Of a DNA stretch of 64,000 nucleotides, positions 19,672 to 30,440 are shown piece by piece (positions within the stretch are counted from its first letter, which is position 1; the number at the start of each line of letters is the position of its first letter). The stretch is from Cepaea nemoralis (taxonomy: Eukaryota > Mollusca > Gastropoda > Stylommatophora > Helicidae), in contig JACEFZ010025058.1 of assembly GCA_014155875.1 (NCBI GenBank), forward strand, positions 3,207,001 through 3,271,000, read 5' to 3'. Position numbers and translations under genes: made by a program. The notes under the pieces were generated by a model. It did not search any database. It had not been told where the DNA came from and saw only the letters and a program-made list of their open reading frames with translations.

Positions 19672-20171
19672 CAGTGTGTGAGGTGGAATTCCAAGAGAAA
19701 AAGGCATGAATAGAAAAGAGATAGTCCGGTTTACATCTGAATGTTAAACATAATCCAAGAAGAAGGTATGGCTAGAAAAGAGACATCACAAACTATATTT
19801 TAGTGTTTGAGAATCACTCTCTATTTCTACTGCTACCATCCTAAGATTAATTGTGAAATACTGCTCTCCATAATCTTCTGTCTCATTTCTTTACCGAAGA
19901 CGTTTTTGTTTTTTCTACTTCTGCACTTTGTCAGCTATTAGGGTGGACTGGACGCAATACCATCCTGCTCCCATTCTTCTTTATCCTTCGTGATCTCTCT
20001 CCAATTTTATGGAGTCAACATTGTCGGACCTGTTTATTTATTTGCCCATTCTCCTTCCTGCGTCAAGCATTAACTTCACTTGATAAGTCTGGTCAGTTGA
20101 AGCTAGTCACGGTTGACATAGAGAAGGTAATCAGACTCCAGACATTGCCTGAGGAATAGATTGTGTGTGAC
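19672..20171. other. No feature seen
   Basis: AT-rich, non-coding in appearance. Phrases agaaaagagatag/agaaaagagacatc repeat once. Confidence 0.5.
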
Positions 20172-20195
20172 ATTCACATCTAATCAATAAATCAA

Positions 20196-21683
20196 TCATG
20201 TGCCATGCCAGAAAGCGTGGGCGGTCATGGATCGCCATTTCACTCGATCACCAGAGTCGTGGATCAGCTCAGTGTTCCTGTCTAGTCCATGCCATGTGGC
20301 CAAGCCATCCAGGTATTTTCCTCTCGGTCTTCCTCTTGGTCTTTTCCCTTCGATCTTGCCAGTTGTCACTAAGTTCTCCAATCCATTTCTTCTCATAACA
20401 TGTCCAAAAAATGTTGACTGTCTACGTCTAATTTCTCTAATCAATTTACGAGTTTCATTTGTCTCCTGTAGTACTTGGTCATTGGTTTTTCTATCTGTCC
20501 ATGGTTTTCTTTGCATTTTCTTCAGAAACCACATTGCTGCAGCCATCAGATGTTTTCAGCTTGACTGCACATTGTCCAAGTTTCACATCCATACAAAAGA
20601 ACAGGCTCTATGTATCCCCTCAACGCTCTTTTTCTCGTTTCAATTGACATATTTTTATTGGTCAGAATGGTTTTCATCTTGCTAAAGGCTACTTTCGCCA
20701 TGGCGATTCTTGTTCTAATCTCTTCAAGGCATCTACCATCAGCTGTTATGACTGTTTCGAGATAATTGTACCGATTCACTTGTTGAAGAATATTTCCATT
20801 TACTTGTATATTACATTGTGGTACTTCATTCTTCCTAGTGACGACCATAATCTGTGTCTTTTTACAATTTAATTCCAACCCCAGCTGCTTACTGTGTACA
20901 ACAACCACATTTACTAATTGTTGCAGATCCTGCGCATTGTCTGCAATACTGTATCATCTACATATCTAATGTTATTGATGTTTCGTCCTCCAATGCTGAT
21001 TCCATTTAAATCTTCTACATTTATGAAAATATTTTCACTGTACAGGAAAAAAAAAAGATCTGGAGACATTACACATCCCTACCTAACACCTCTCTTAATA
21101 GGTTGATATTGTCCCACTCCATTATCAGTCCCTATGGCAGCTTGTTGTTTCCAATATATGTTTTTTATAAGTCAATGTCTTTCCCATCAATTTGTAGATA
21201 TGCAAGCATATCCACCATGTTGACATGTCTAACTCTATCAAAAGCTTTTGTGTAGTCAATAAAGCAAAGATCTATATCCTTGTTTACTTCCATAGCACGT
21301 TCAATAACTGTTCGCAGCATATACGCAGCATTTACTGTACCCTGTCCTTATACAAACCCACATTGTTCTTCCCCTATTTCAGGTTGTTCTTCCTCACTCT
21401 TTGCATGATAATTCGTAGCAAAATCATTGTTGTGTGACTCTTTATACGAATTGTTATGTTGATCACATTCCAAGGCTCCTGATATCTTTGGGATTGCAAT
21501 AAATACAGAGTTACATAATTCAAAAGGTATATATCCAGTATCATATAATGTGTTCAGCAGTCTGGTGACTTGATCTAGTCCATATTCTTCTAAACCTTTA
21601 ATCATTTCTGTTGTGATGTTATCTGCACCGGGGGCCTTGCCAGCTTTCATATGCTTGAGAATATTTCGAACCTCCATCTTCAA
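20196..21683 (-). pseudogene. LINE D reverse transcriptase and C-terminal domain, broken
   Basis: Fragments in several frames, in the expected order. AGKAPGADNITTEMIKG (fingers) is at 21,600-21,650. CFIDYTKAFDRV (motif A Asp) follows near 21,270, and a damaged GCVMSP block near 21,070. RYVDDTVL (motif C, YVDD in place of YADD) is near 20,955. Then come LGLELNCKKTQIMV, IEPVLLYGCETW and, at 20,196-20,546, RRQSTFFGHVMRR and GKRPRGRPRGKYLDG. A deletion around 21,430-21,500 and several frameshifts and stops separate the parts. RT would copy the element's RNA at the nick; this copy is dead. Confidence 0.85.
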
Positions 21684-21921
21684 AATTGGTGGACCTTCAT
21701 TATTAAATCTAATATCATACTGTTCCTCTCTGTTTCCTCATAAAGGTTTTTCACGTAATATGTGTATAATATACATGTATAATCTGATCTTTTTATATCA
21801 TGATTTTACCGCCGTTAGTTTTTAGACAGCCTTTTGATGAACTTGTTATTTTATTAGTAAGTTCCTGAATTCTTTTGTGCACTAATGTGGTATTTTGACT
21901 GATGCGTTGTTTTTTCAATTT

Positions 21922-22836
21922 CTAAGCACTTTTCCTCAACCCGTGATTCTTTTGTCTCTTTACATAATATTCTGACTTGTCTGTGGATTTCTTCATATGT
22001 GCATATGTGGCAGAATTGTTTTTGTTGAGTCTCCTTGTTTCCATTAGGTGTAAAATTTCTTCAGTCATCCATTTCTTACGACCCACCTTCTTTAATTTTG
22101 GAATAGTTGATTCTGCAGCCACATTGATTGAATTCTTCAACATTTCCCATTGATCACCCACATCCTGGAATAGGATCTCTAGATCAGACAATATATCAAA
22201 TCTGTTCTGTACTTCTATGTTGAATTTGTTTTGTATTTCCTTGTCATTACTCAATGTACACAAGTCATATTTAGTGTTTCCTGTTATATACTTGACTTTC
22301 TTCAACTTTATCCTCAATTTTCCTGTAAGTAATCTGTGGTCACTATAACAATCAGCACTGAGAACTGTTTTTGCTATTGTTAACGCGTTTCTAAATCTTC
22401 TGCTAATCATAATATAGTCACACTGGTTTCTAATCCTGTTTTTAGGACTCCTCCATGTCCATAATCTTCTAGGGTGTTGCTTAAACCAGGTGTTTCCTAC
22501 AATCATTTCCTGTTCTTTTGCCCACTCTACGAGTCTGTATCCTCTTTCATTTCTGTCTCCTAAACGATAGTTTCCTACTGTGTATCTATCCCCTTGATTT
22601 CCTACTTCTGCATTGAAGTCCCCTAACATGATGTTTATTTCTGAATTTTTATATTTCTTTAAGGCAGACTCTATGTCATTATAAAATTCCTCTACACTAT
22701 CTTCACTGGATTCTTCTGTTAGGGCATATATTTGAATAACATTTATGTTAAAATGTCTGCCACTTAATTTAACTAGTAAAACTCTGTCCGACACGGCCCA
22801 ATATCCTTGAACAGATTTTGATGTTTTCCAGTCCAA
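21922..22836 (-). pseudogene. LINE D endonuclease domain
   Basis: A 304-codon open frame whose N-terminal two thirds is the exonuclease-endonuclease-phosphatase fold that nicks target DNA. GDFNAEVG (catalytic Asp/Asn) is near residue 72, TWRSPKNRIRNQCDYIM near 128 and SDHRLL (catalytic Asp-His) near 167. The first catalytic residues (Asn and the QET motif) are missing because the element is truncated upstream. The C-terminal third is the linker toward RT, ending in charged helices and a stop. It therefore cannot be active. Confidence 0.85.
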
Positions 22837-22850
22837 ATAATAGGTCAGGA

Positions 22851-23186
22851 TATTGTCACGTGTGACCAGCCTGCAGGCTTTCCTTTCCTGAAAATTCCAA
22901 GAAAAGTATCCGCAACTCTCCTAGCTAGGATGGATCGACCCCACAGACGTACTGATCATGAAACAAAATAAAATATACCCATACTCGACATTGGATTTCC
23001 ACCACTTTGTGGATAAGGTACCGCGCTATAGTTTATATATATATCCGCTATGTTTCTAAACATTCACTGCAGTAGAATGTCGCTCGTCAACAAACAGATC
23101 CGTGTATCAATCCTCACTATTGGTAGGACGATTGAACCATCTTGTTCACCCATCTTATAGACTAGCTAACATGGATTTCTTCTACC
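22851..23186. other. No feature seen
   Basis: Flank between LINE D and the hAT element. A short (TA)-rich run at ~23,035-23,045 is the only structure. Confidence 0.5.
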
Positions 23187-23194
23187 GTCTAGTC

Positions 23195-24417
23195 CAGTGG
23201 TTCCCAAGCTTTTCAAGCAGAGGGCCATATCTACTATTTTCGGAAGTTAAGCGGGCCACGACGTTATAAAATTATAAAAGTCGTGCAATATCATTCTTAC
23301 CTTTCTTAACTTTCGTCAACAAAATTCTAAAACTTTAAACGCAGTCAGTATCAGTACTACACTGCGGTCATTTTTGGTTTAAAATCAAAAGTTCATTTAA
23401 CAATAAATTTTTAATCAGTTTCGAAAATCGCTATTGATGTAATTAATTTACAATTATAACCATTCTTCATAACCAGTTACTTAAGTTCAGATGCCAGTTT
23501 ATCAATGTCTGGGCACAAATCTGTCGTGCTCAATGTCATAGGCGCAGCTTGGTGAGTCTAGAACGTTGCTTGTTTTTTTTTATAACGGTCATTGGGGAAA
23601 ATGACTGCTCGCATCTGTAAGTCACTGCTCGCATCTGTAAGTCGAACCAAAAGGACAAATGCATCTCTGGGGGAACAGTCGCCAGAATGAAATCATTTGA
23701 TCAGCTGAAGGTGAAGTAGGACACAACAATAGCACTCTTGCTCTGTTCGTTAGCTTTGGTGAAAAATGACTGCTGCCTGGTCAGAGAACTTTCTTTTTTT
23801 TAGCTATGAAATCTTTTCTTAACTTCGAATTGATCGGATATTGAGCATTTATGTTTGAATGTGCGGTTGTGAAGTGTCGTTCCAGATTAAATTTATTTGG
23901 TAACAGAAACACAAAATCCACAGTTAAGCAAATTGGTTTACCACTACGGATAGGCTTAAACATAAATTTCTCCGCCCAATCTTAATTGAATTTACAACAA
24001 GCAACGTCGTCACATTTTCGCTTTTTTACCATTGTTTGATTTTAGATTGTCCACACTCATGTTTAAAGGCTTTAACGGTAAATTTGTATTTGAAAAAATA
24101 TAATTTCAACGCAATACTGCCGACTCTGCTAAACAGTTATAACAGACAATAACAAGGCGCCTTGCGCACTCTGATTGGTCGACAAGGCTGGGATATGGGA
24201 ACTTCATAACGTTTCGTTGCGAACTGAACAGATGCATTCGATAATATCTGAGCCTAACAACCACGAGCAGAGTAAATTATCGCAAGCTGACGGGGCGATC
24301 TGAGTGCATTTTTGAAATTATTAAAATAAATTACATTAAATATCGAGGCCTCGTGTGCCACTTCCTGATAGCTGGTAGGCCACAAGTGGCCCGCGGGCCG
24401 TGGTTTGGGAACCTCTG
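23195..24417 (-). mobile_element. hAT (Charlie-type) DNA transposon with 8-bp TSD
   Basis: The 8-bp TSD GTCTAGTC is present at 23,187-23,194 and 24,418-24,425. Terminal inverted repeats are CAGTGGTTCCCAAGC on the left and, reverse-complemented, CAGAGGTTCCCAAAC on the right. The CAGxGGTTC termini plus 8-bp TSD identify the hAT superfamily. At 1,223 bp it is an internally deleted derivative that keeps only scraps of transposase. The coding strand is minus, judged by the BED-finger remnant at 23,781-23,963. Confidence 0.9.
23781..23963 (-). pseudogene. hAT transposase BED-type zinc-finger remnant
   Basis: 60-codon frame with PNKFNLERHFTTAHSN followed by YPINSKLRKDFI. This resembles the second half of the BED finger (KxNLxRHFxxxH) at the N-terminus of Charlie/GTF2IRD2-like transposases, and the residues after it. 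The leading Cys pair is lost (CLTVDF keeps one). The catalytic DDE region is deleted. It lies inside the TIR-bounded element. Confidence 0.6.
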
Positions 24418-24425
24418 GTCTAGTC

Positions 24426-25762
24426 TTATAAAATATCTTGTCTAATGGCAATTATGTATGTTTGCAATATGTTTAAGGCGTCTTATCAAGGGCAGAGTGT
24501 TGGCGGATCGTAATACTGGACATATTTTATGTTTTTAAGTCTGATTAAATTACTATCAGCATTATTTGAGATCATCTTGTAAACCAATATTGTAAAATAA
24601 TCATCACGTATAGTTTTAATCTGTTAACCGATATGTTAAAATGACCATCATGAATATTTTAACCTGATCACTGTTACGGTAAAATGACAATGAGAACGTC
24701 TGCGACTGTCTTGTGCACTGTACTAAAGTGACTATCTCGCAGAGAAGGAATGATGACGGACTCTAGAGCCGATCATCCTATCTCATGACTCCGTTGTCAA
24801 GTGTAAGTAGTATAGGCCTAGTGCTTTGCAATCCTACGACTTTGTCTGGCAGAGGGTTTTTAGATACAGGTACATCCAACGGACAATTAAACAGACATGT
24901 TGACAGGCATATAGATAGACAGGTAGAGAGATAGGTGGATAGATATCGGCAGATAACTAATCAGGTAAGCAATTATATGTTTTACATTGTAAACATAGTC
25001 TTCCTCTCATGACTCGTGTCTAGTGACTTCTGGTATTCGAGGTACAAACAAGTAGCTCAGAGTATGCAAGGTAGTGCTATGTTTTTCAACCATGCTGGTT
25101 GTTTGTGATTATACCTATGTTGTGCTTGATCTATGATGGTTAAGACGTTTTTCAGCTTATATAGAGACTATTCTGGGGATGTGGGTTATGGACTATTAAC
25201 AGAAAAATGAGAAATAACTTCGAATCTGCAGACATGTGTTTCCATAAATGAATGCAGAGAATACCTTGGATAGAGAAAAAAAAAACACAGAGAAGGAAGT
25301 AGAGACTAAGAGGTCGCTGTTGACTGCTGAAGCATGCTATAGGGTGAAAGGTCTCTTACATATTGGGACACCTGGCTTCAGCTGATTAACAACTTCTTCA
25401 TATAGAATATTTTCAAAAACCGAGACCCTTAGCGTTGGCACAACACTGTGGGTGTAGTGGTGTAATAAGTTCCCATGACTAAAGGTCAACAATATGGGAC
25501 TCCCAGCCATAAGTGTTTATCATTATCCTGTGTATGCTAGAGGCTGTAGACCACCAAACATATGGGAGACTTTTGGGGCTCAGATACATAGTTAATGTTA
25601 ATTCTGGGGTTAAATAAGATAATATTGTGAAAAGTTATTATAATTTTACATTTGTTAATTAATAATATCATTTTGCATTAATTAGTTAAATTAAAATTAT
25701 GTAATGGAAATAATTGTATCATATTTTAAATGGTTATATGGAAGTTATGTAACCTAGTCAGT
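24426..25762. other. No gene; short AGAT/ATAG-rich patch
   Basis: AT-rich sequence without coding signal. A 24,885-24,960 patch has loosely repeated agacagg/atagata motifs. Confidence 0.5.
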
Positions 25763-25772
25763 AATTCCTATA

Positions 25773-26544
25773 TTTAGGAACCGCATGAAAGCCCAACAGA
25801 TGGGGCTGGTTATCAACCAAGATAAGACAGAATATATGGTAATTTCAAGAGATGGAATGGCTAAAAACTCTGGCCACATACAAATAGATAATAAGACCAT
25901 TAAGAGAACGGAAACATACAAGTACCTGGGTACAATCTTCAACTGTTCCAACATCATAAGGGAAGAAATACAAACTAGAATCAACTCTGGAAATAAGATA
26001 TACTATGCACTACAACATCTACTAAAATCAAAGGCGCTATCTCGTAACACGAAAATCACAATATACAAAACACTGATCAGACCAGTTGTGCTGCATGGCT
26101 CTGAAACCTGGAGTACAACGAAAGGAGACGAAGCCTTGTTACAAACCCTTGAGAACAAAATTTTAAGACGCATCTTTGGACCCATTAGGGATACACAAAG
26201 TGGAGAGTGGAAAAGAAGAAGTAACAAAGACATTTATGATCTGTTTAAGTCCCCGCTAATCACTGGTATCATGAAGGCTAATAGACTAAAATGGCTGGGG
26301 CATATAGAAAGAATGGAAGATAATAGGGAAACAAAACTCGCTTACACTCAGGAAATAAATGACCGTAGACCCCGAGGTAGACCAAGAAGACGGTGGAGAG
26401 ATAATACATGTACAGACCTACAAGCACTTGGAATCAACGACTGGCAAGAGAAGGTCCACCAGAGAGACGAATGGAGACGGATTGTATCTGCAGCAAAGAA
26501 CCTCAATGGCTCGGAAAGCTGAAGAAGAAGAAGATGAAAGCAGA
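25773..26544 (+). mobile_element. 5'-truncated LINE E with 10-bp TSD
   Basis: AATTCCTATA flanks the insertion at 25,763-25,772 and 26,545-26,554. It ends with the short (GAA)n tail gaagaagaagaagatgaaagcag. The 3' ~105 bp matches 16,775-16,878, where the same tail has expanded. Only the RT thumb and C-terminus remain. Confidence 0.9.
25785..26522 (+). CDS. LINE E reverse transcriptase C-terminal part (245 aa)
   Basis: Uninterrupted 245-codon frame. Order: MGLVINQDKTEYMVISR (start of the RT thumb), YKYLGTIFNCSN, YKTLIRPVVLHGSETW, LENKILRRIFGP, ANRLKWLGHIERM, RPRGRPRRRWRDN, then a C-terminal segment LGINDWQEKVHQRDEWR. This block order is standard for the C-terminal half of endonuclease-RT LINEs without RNase H. 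It lacks the catalytic palm and so has no activity alone. The ATG is internal to the original polyprotein. The intact frame and perfect TSD suggest a young insertion. Confidence 0.85.
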   Translation: MKAQQMGLVINQDKTEYMVISRDGMAKNSGHIQIDNKTIKRTETYKYLGTIFNCSNIIREEIQTRINSGNKIYYALQHLLKSKALSRNTKITIYKTLIRPVVLHGSETWSTTKGDEALLQTLENKILRRIFGPIRDTQSGEWKRRSNKDIYDLFKSPLITGIMKANRLKWLGHIERMEDNRETKLAYTQEINDRRPRGRPRRRWRDNTCTDLQALGINDWQEKVHQRDEWRRIVSAAKNLNGSES

Positions 26545-26554
26545 AATTCCTATA

Positions 26555-27699
26555 GATGGTTAAACAACCTATTTTAATTATCAAGGAATAATACGTCCAT
26601 CCATCCACCACTTGATTTGCCGATAAGCGTGTGTGGTCATGATTTGCCAGATTAGGCGAATCATGATTAACTAGAGAACTTTAACTAATTTAGTGCCGTT
26701 CGCCGTTTGTAAAAAGATCTTGACAGTTCGTTACTTGTTTCATTTCGTGTATCTTCCTTAACTTTAATACCCTGTAAAGGACGTTTTACACCGGAAGAAG
26801 GTCTTTTGTTTCAAAACAGCCCACAAGAGAAAGAAAATATCTAAACTTTGTACAGGATTTCTTAGTTAAGTTGTGGTTAATTTTCGGAATTTAAAAATGG
26901 CAAAACCCTTTGTTTTCCACCTCGCATATTTACATTAGATAATAGTTTTAAAGTGTCAGATTATAGTTATTCTGATTTAAAGGACTTTGTGAAATATTGT
27001 AAACTGATAGCACGGGGTTAATGTGGTTATTCAGTTAAAATAAATTATTTAGCGGGCGGTCATTATGAAAAACAAAACTAACCGTGAAAGTTTGTCAGCA
27101 TATCGAACTAAGCTTGCTATAATGGGCCACACTTGTGCCCCTAAGTTTGCTTTGCCTATCACAAAGTATTTAAAGAGTATTTAAATAATTACATTTAAAA
27201 GAATAAATATTATAACTAAATAAACAAATAGTGTACATATTGTTTCTCAGTAGAAAACGGTCAAAACCTGCCTCGTGTTTTCCTGACATTTTCCATTTTC
27301 TGTGACAATGATGTGCTTCAAAATATGATGTTTTTATTGTGTTTTATTGGTGTTATGAAGCAGTTCTAGTGATATTCGTGAAGAAAAGTGGCGCATTTTA
27401 TCATTATTCAGTAATTTTCATGGATTATCATCAACGTGCCTTGGTAAGTGGGAATTTCACGTAGTTGTCACCCATGATTTCATTTTTATTTAACAACATC
27501 TGCTAATATTATTGTTACATTTCTAACCTATAGTAATAGTAGCACTACCAACGTGGTTCTTTGTGCAATCGTTTTTAATTTGATATATAATACAATATTT
27601 CTGCTACCATTTTAACAATTTTTAGATAATTATTGTGACACACCCCTACTTCCCATTTTCTGCCATCAATTTCTGATTGGGCCAAACCCACATTTTGTT
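26555..27699. other. No feature seen
   Basis: AT-rich non-coding sequence with no tandem or element-like structure noticed. Confidence 0.5.
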
Positions 27700-28012
27700 T
27701 GGCACTGAAGTTAAAGAAGGTAGTATGCCGTTGATTTCCTTCCTGACAGTGACTATAATGGCCGGTGAGCGTAGCCATTGTCTCGTTAAAGAGATCTTCT
27801 GCCTACTGTCGCGAAACTTGAGACGATAACCAACAACCATCTGTCGGCTGTACTCAAAATGTCATTGGTCACCTGCTTACCGTGGTTTCTTGTGAACAAT
27901 TTCCGAATACGAATACGAAATAACAGCACATCCTCTCTAGAATAAAATACAAAAACAACGTACTCTGAAGAAGAAAAAAAAAGCATTGTTACGTCGTCGC
28001 CATTTTACCGGA
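27700..28012 (-). repeat. Interspersed ~300-bp repeat, copy 1
   Basis: Matches 58,585-58,877 in the same plus-strand orientation: ttaaagaaggtagt, ttgatttccttc, gccattgtctcgt, aaagagatc, gtcgcgaaacttgaga, ataaccaacaac and catctgtcggctg. It ends at cgtcgccattttaccgg. Read on the minus strand it starts CCGGTAAAATGGCGACGACG, like the 5' end of LINE A (CCGGTCAAGATGGCGGTGG), so it could be a LINE 5' end or a SINE with such a head. Confidence 0.7.
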
Positions 28013-28975
28013 ATAATTACTGGTAGTGTAAAAATAATTCAATGTCTTAGTTAGTTGCATTTGAAGATACTTCAAACATGTTTTTTTTTAAATTTTATAT
28101 TTTGTAAAATAATATTAAATAATATACACCTAAATTAAAATTTATAATTCATGATTATGTGCATCACATTTCAGTAATAATTGGACTTAAACAACCATAG
28201 ATGATACAGTAATCACAGAACTAACATACTGACAGAAAGAGAGTGGGAGATATTGGCACAGAGAAGTGAAGACAATAGTAACTTCGGAGATGCTGTGTCT
28301 TGGTTATGAAATGACATAACATCTACAGGTCAGACGGAAGTTGTCTGCTTCTGGAGGTCTGGACCTGGTGGGCTGGATATAAAGTTGGCTGTCGGTATAG
28401 GGGCTGCTTGGTATCACTTTTATCAGAGCTGATCAACGTTCGTTAAATTACTGAGAGATTGATCTAACAGTGAAGTCGGAAATTGACTTTGGGATAGCTG
28501 TTCCACAAAATAGTATCAGTCCTGACAATGCCTACCATGTTGCTGGTAGGAATGTGCGTATTGTAATAAGATGTTGATTGAATCATAGTATGATTGAGAT
28601 ATTCTTTGTAGTTTAATATACTGAAATGTTGTATTCACAGTAATGCCATATCATGTTGTCTTTCAGATAGTTAATTTGAACTGAGTAGATTAAAATAATA
28701 GGAAAATACATTTTACATATATATTTCCTAATGAATTAATAAATAAAGATAGATTTACATAAGTAATGGAATAATTATATTTAATCAGTTAAATATCAAA
28801 ACATTTATTCTAGTAAACTTTCTCAGTGTGATAAACATGCAATTCGCACCATAAACATGATTTTAATAAATTTATATTCATTTCAGAGTCTCAAATTGTT
28901 GTTGCCTGTCAGCACAAACAACACACGTTTAATTAGATTTGAATTAGCATAGTAATTAAATGCTTACATAAATAA

Positions 28976-29023
<48 letters not shown>

Positions 29024-29324
29024 AAGGACATTTTTGTTTTTAAAAAAATGAATGGGGATGTTTGGAATCCCACCCATTTTTATTTAGGGCGAGAGTGAGT
29101 GTCAGAACCAAGAGTATTACTAACGCTCACAACTTATCACGGTTGATAGTGTGCATCGCCTAGTGAGAGAAGCACGCTATCGACCGCATTCAGGAAAGAA
29201 AGGTCTCTACTAAACTCTGAGACCGGATCTGAGACCATGATAGAGTTTAGACCGGCTCAGACTCGTTGTGGGCAATGGCATCATTTATGCTGCCGCCAAT
29301 TGTAGATGTTATAGTTATCGATTA
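28013..29324. other. AT-rich non-coding sequence with a (TAAA)n run
   Basis: No gene or element recognised. A clean (TAAA)n microsatellite of about 50 bp lies at 28,974-29,024. Confidence 0.6.
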
Positions 29325-29634
29325 TTGAGTTAAGATGAGTTAAGCTAAAAACCGGCATCACTGCACTCAGGACATTTTTATATGCGGCCGTCACCTCGTT
29401 CAACAGCCAGCGAAGAGTCACACTACTAATCGTACTACCGTTATCTGATGGAAAGTTCTCCTGGCCTTCCCTCTCAGTTTTGTGATTCTACCAGAATCCC
29501 AGCCAATCACCCACAATCGTATCCTTTCCAACTACGGGTTCTCAGTCTGTTCCTCCATCTTCTCCACCTGGTCCCACAGGCGTACTGCCACCTTTCCCTT
29601 GTTCATAAGTAATCTACCAAAGAGGTGCATTCCC

Positions 29635-30440
29635 TTCCAGTCTATCAGCCTATTCATTTCCCCGCACTCCCACATTGGCCAGGGCAAACAATCCATACAA
29701 TTCTAACAATCTGTGACCTGCCTGTTCATTTCCCCACACTCCCACATTAGCCAGGGCAAACAATCCATACAATTCTATCAATCTGTGACCTGCCTGTTCA
29801 TTTCCCCACACTCCCACATTGGCCAGGGCAAACAATCCATACAATTCTATCAATCTGTGACCTGCCTGTTCATTTCCCCACACTCCCACATTGGCCAGGG
29901 CAAACAATCCATACAATTCTATCAATCTGTGACCTGTCTGTTCATTTCCCCACACTCCCACATTAGCCAGGGCAAACAATCCATACAATTCTAACAATCT
30001 GTGACCTGCCTGTTCATTTCCCCACACTCCCACATTGGCCAGGGCAAACAATCCATACAATTCTATCAATCTGTGACCTGTCTGTTCATTTCCCCACACT
30101 CCCACATTGGCCAGGGCAAACAATCCATACAATTCTATCAATCTGTGACCTGCCTGTTCATTTCCCCACACTCCCACATTAGCCAGGGCAAACAATCCAT
30201 ACAATTCTAACAATCTGTGACCTGCCTGTTCATTTCCCCACACTCCCACATTGGCCAGGGCAAACAATCCATACAATTCTATCAATCTGTGACCTGCCTG
30301 TTCATTTCCCCGCACTCCCACATTGGCCAGGGCAAACAATCCATACAATGCTATCAATCTGTGACCTGCCTGTTCATTTCCCCGCACTCCCACATTAGCC
30401 AGGGCAAGCAATCCATACAATTCTAACAATTTGTGACCTC
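29635..30440 (-). repeat. 72-bp minisatellite inside the LINE C RNase H sequence, ~11 units
   Basis: The unit is the LINE C segment from aggtcacagat to aatgaacaggc (minus strand), which encodes the IVRIVWIxCPGHAGVRGNEQ part of RNase H. cacattggcc/cacattagcc recurs every 72 bp, 11 times, from ~29,670 to ~30,390. The attagcc variant recurs every 216 bp (about 29,745, 29,960, 30,175, 30,390), giving a three-unit higher-order repeat. The 271-codon open frame over it is in a different frame from RNase H and is a by-product of the unit being a multiple of three. Confidence 0.9.

Larger units (their letters stand above)
20172..22850 (-). mobile_element. LINE D, decayed, nearly complete ORF2 region
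   Basis: On the minus strand an apurinic-type endonuclease is followed by reverse transcriptase and a C-terminal RGRPRGKYLDG segment, then a 3' tail of TGAT-type repeats (aatcaataaatcaatca on the plus strand at 20,182-20,198). There is no RNase H domain. The 5' edge near 22,850 cuts the start of the endonuclease. Relatives: 58,878-59,734, 49,785-50,440, 6640-6770 and the outer ends of the 5.7-kb inverted repeat. Domain layout fits the RTE/CR1 group; the clade is uncertain. Confidence 0.85.
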
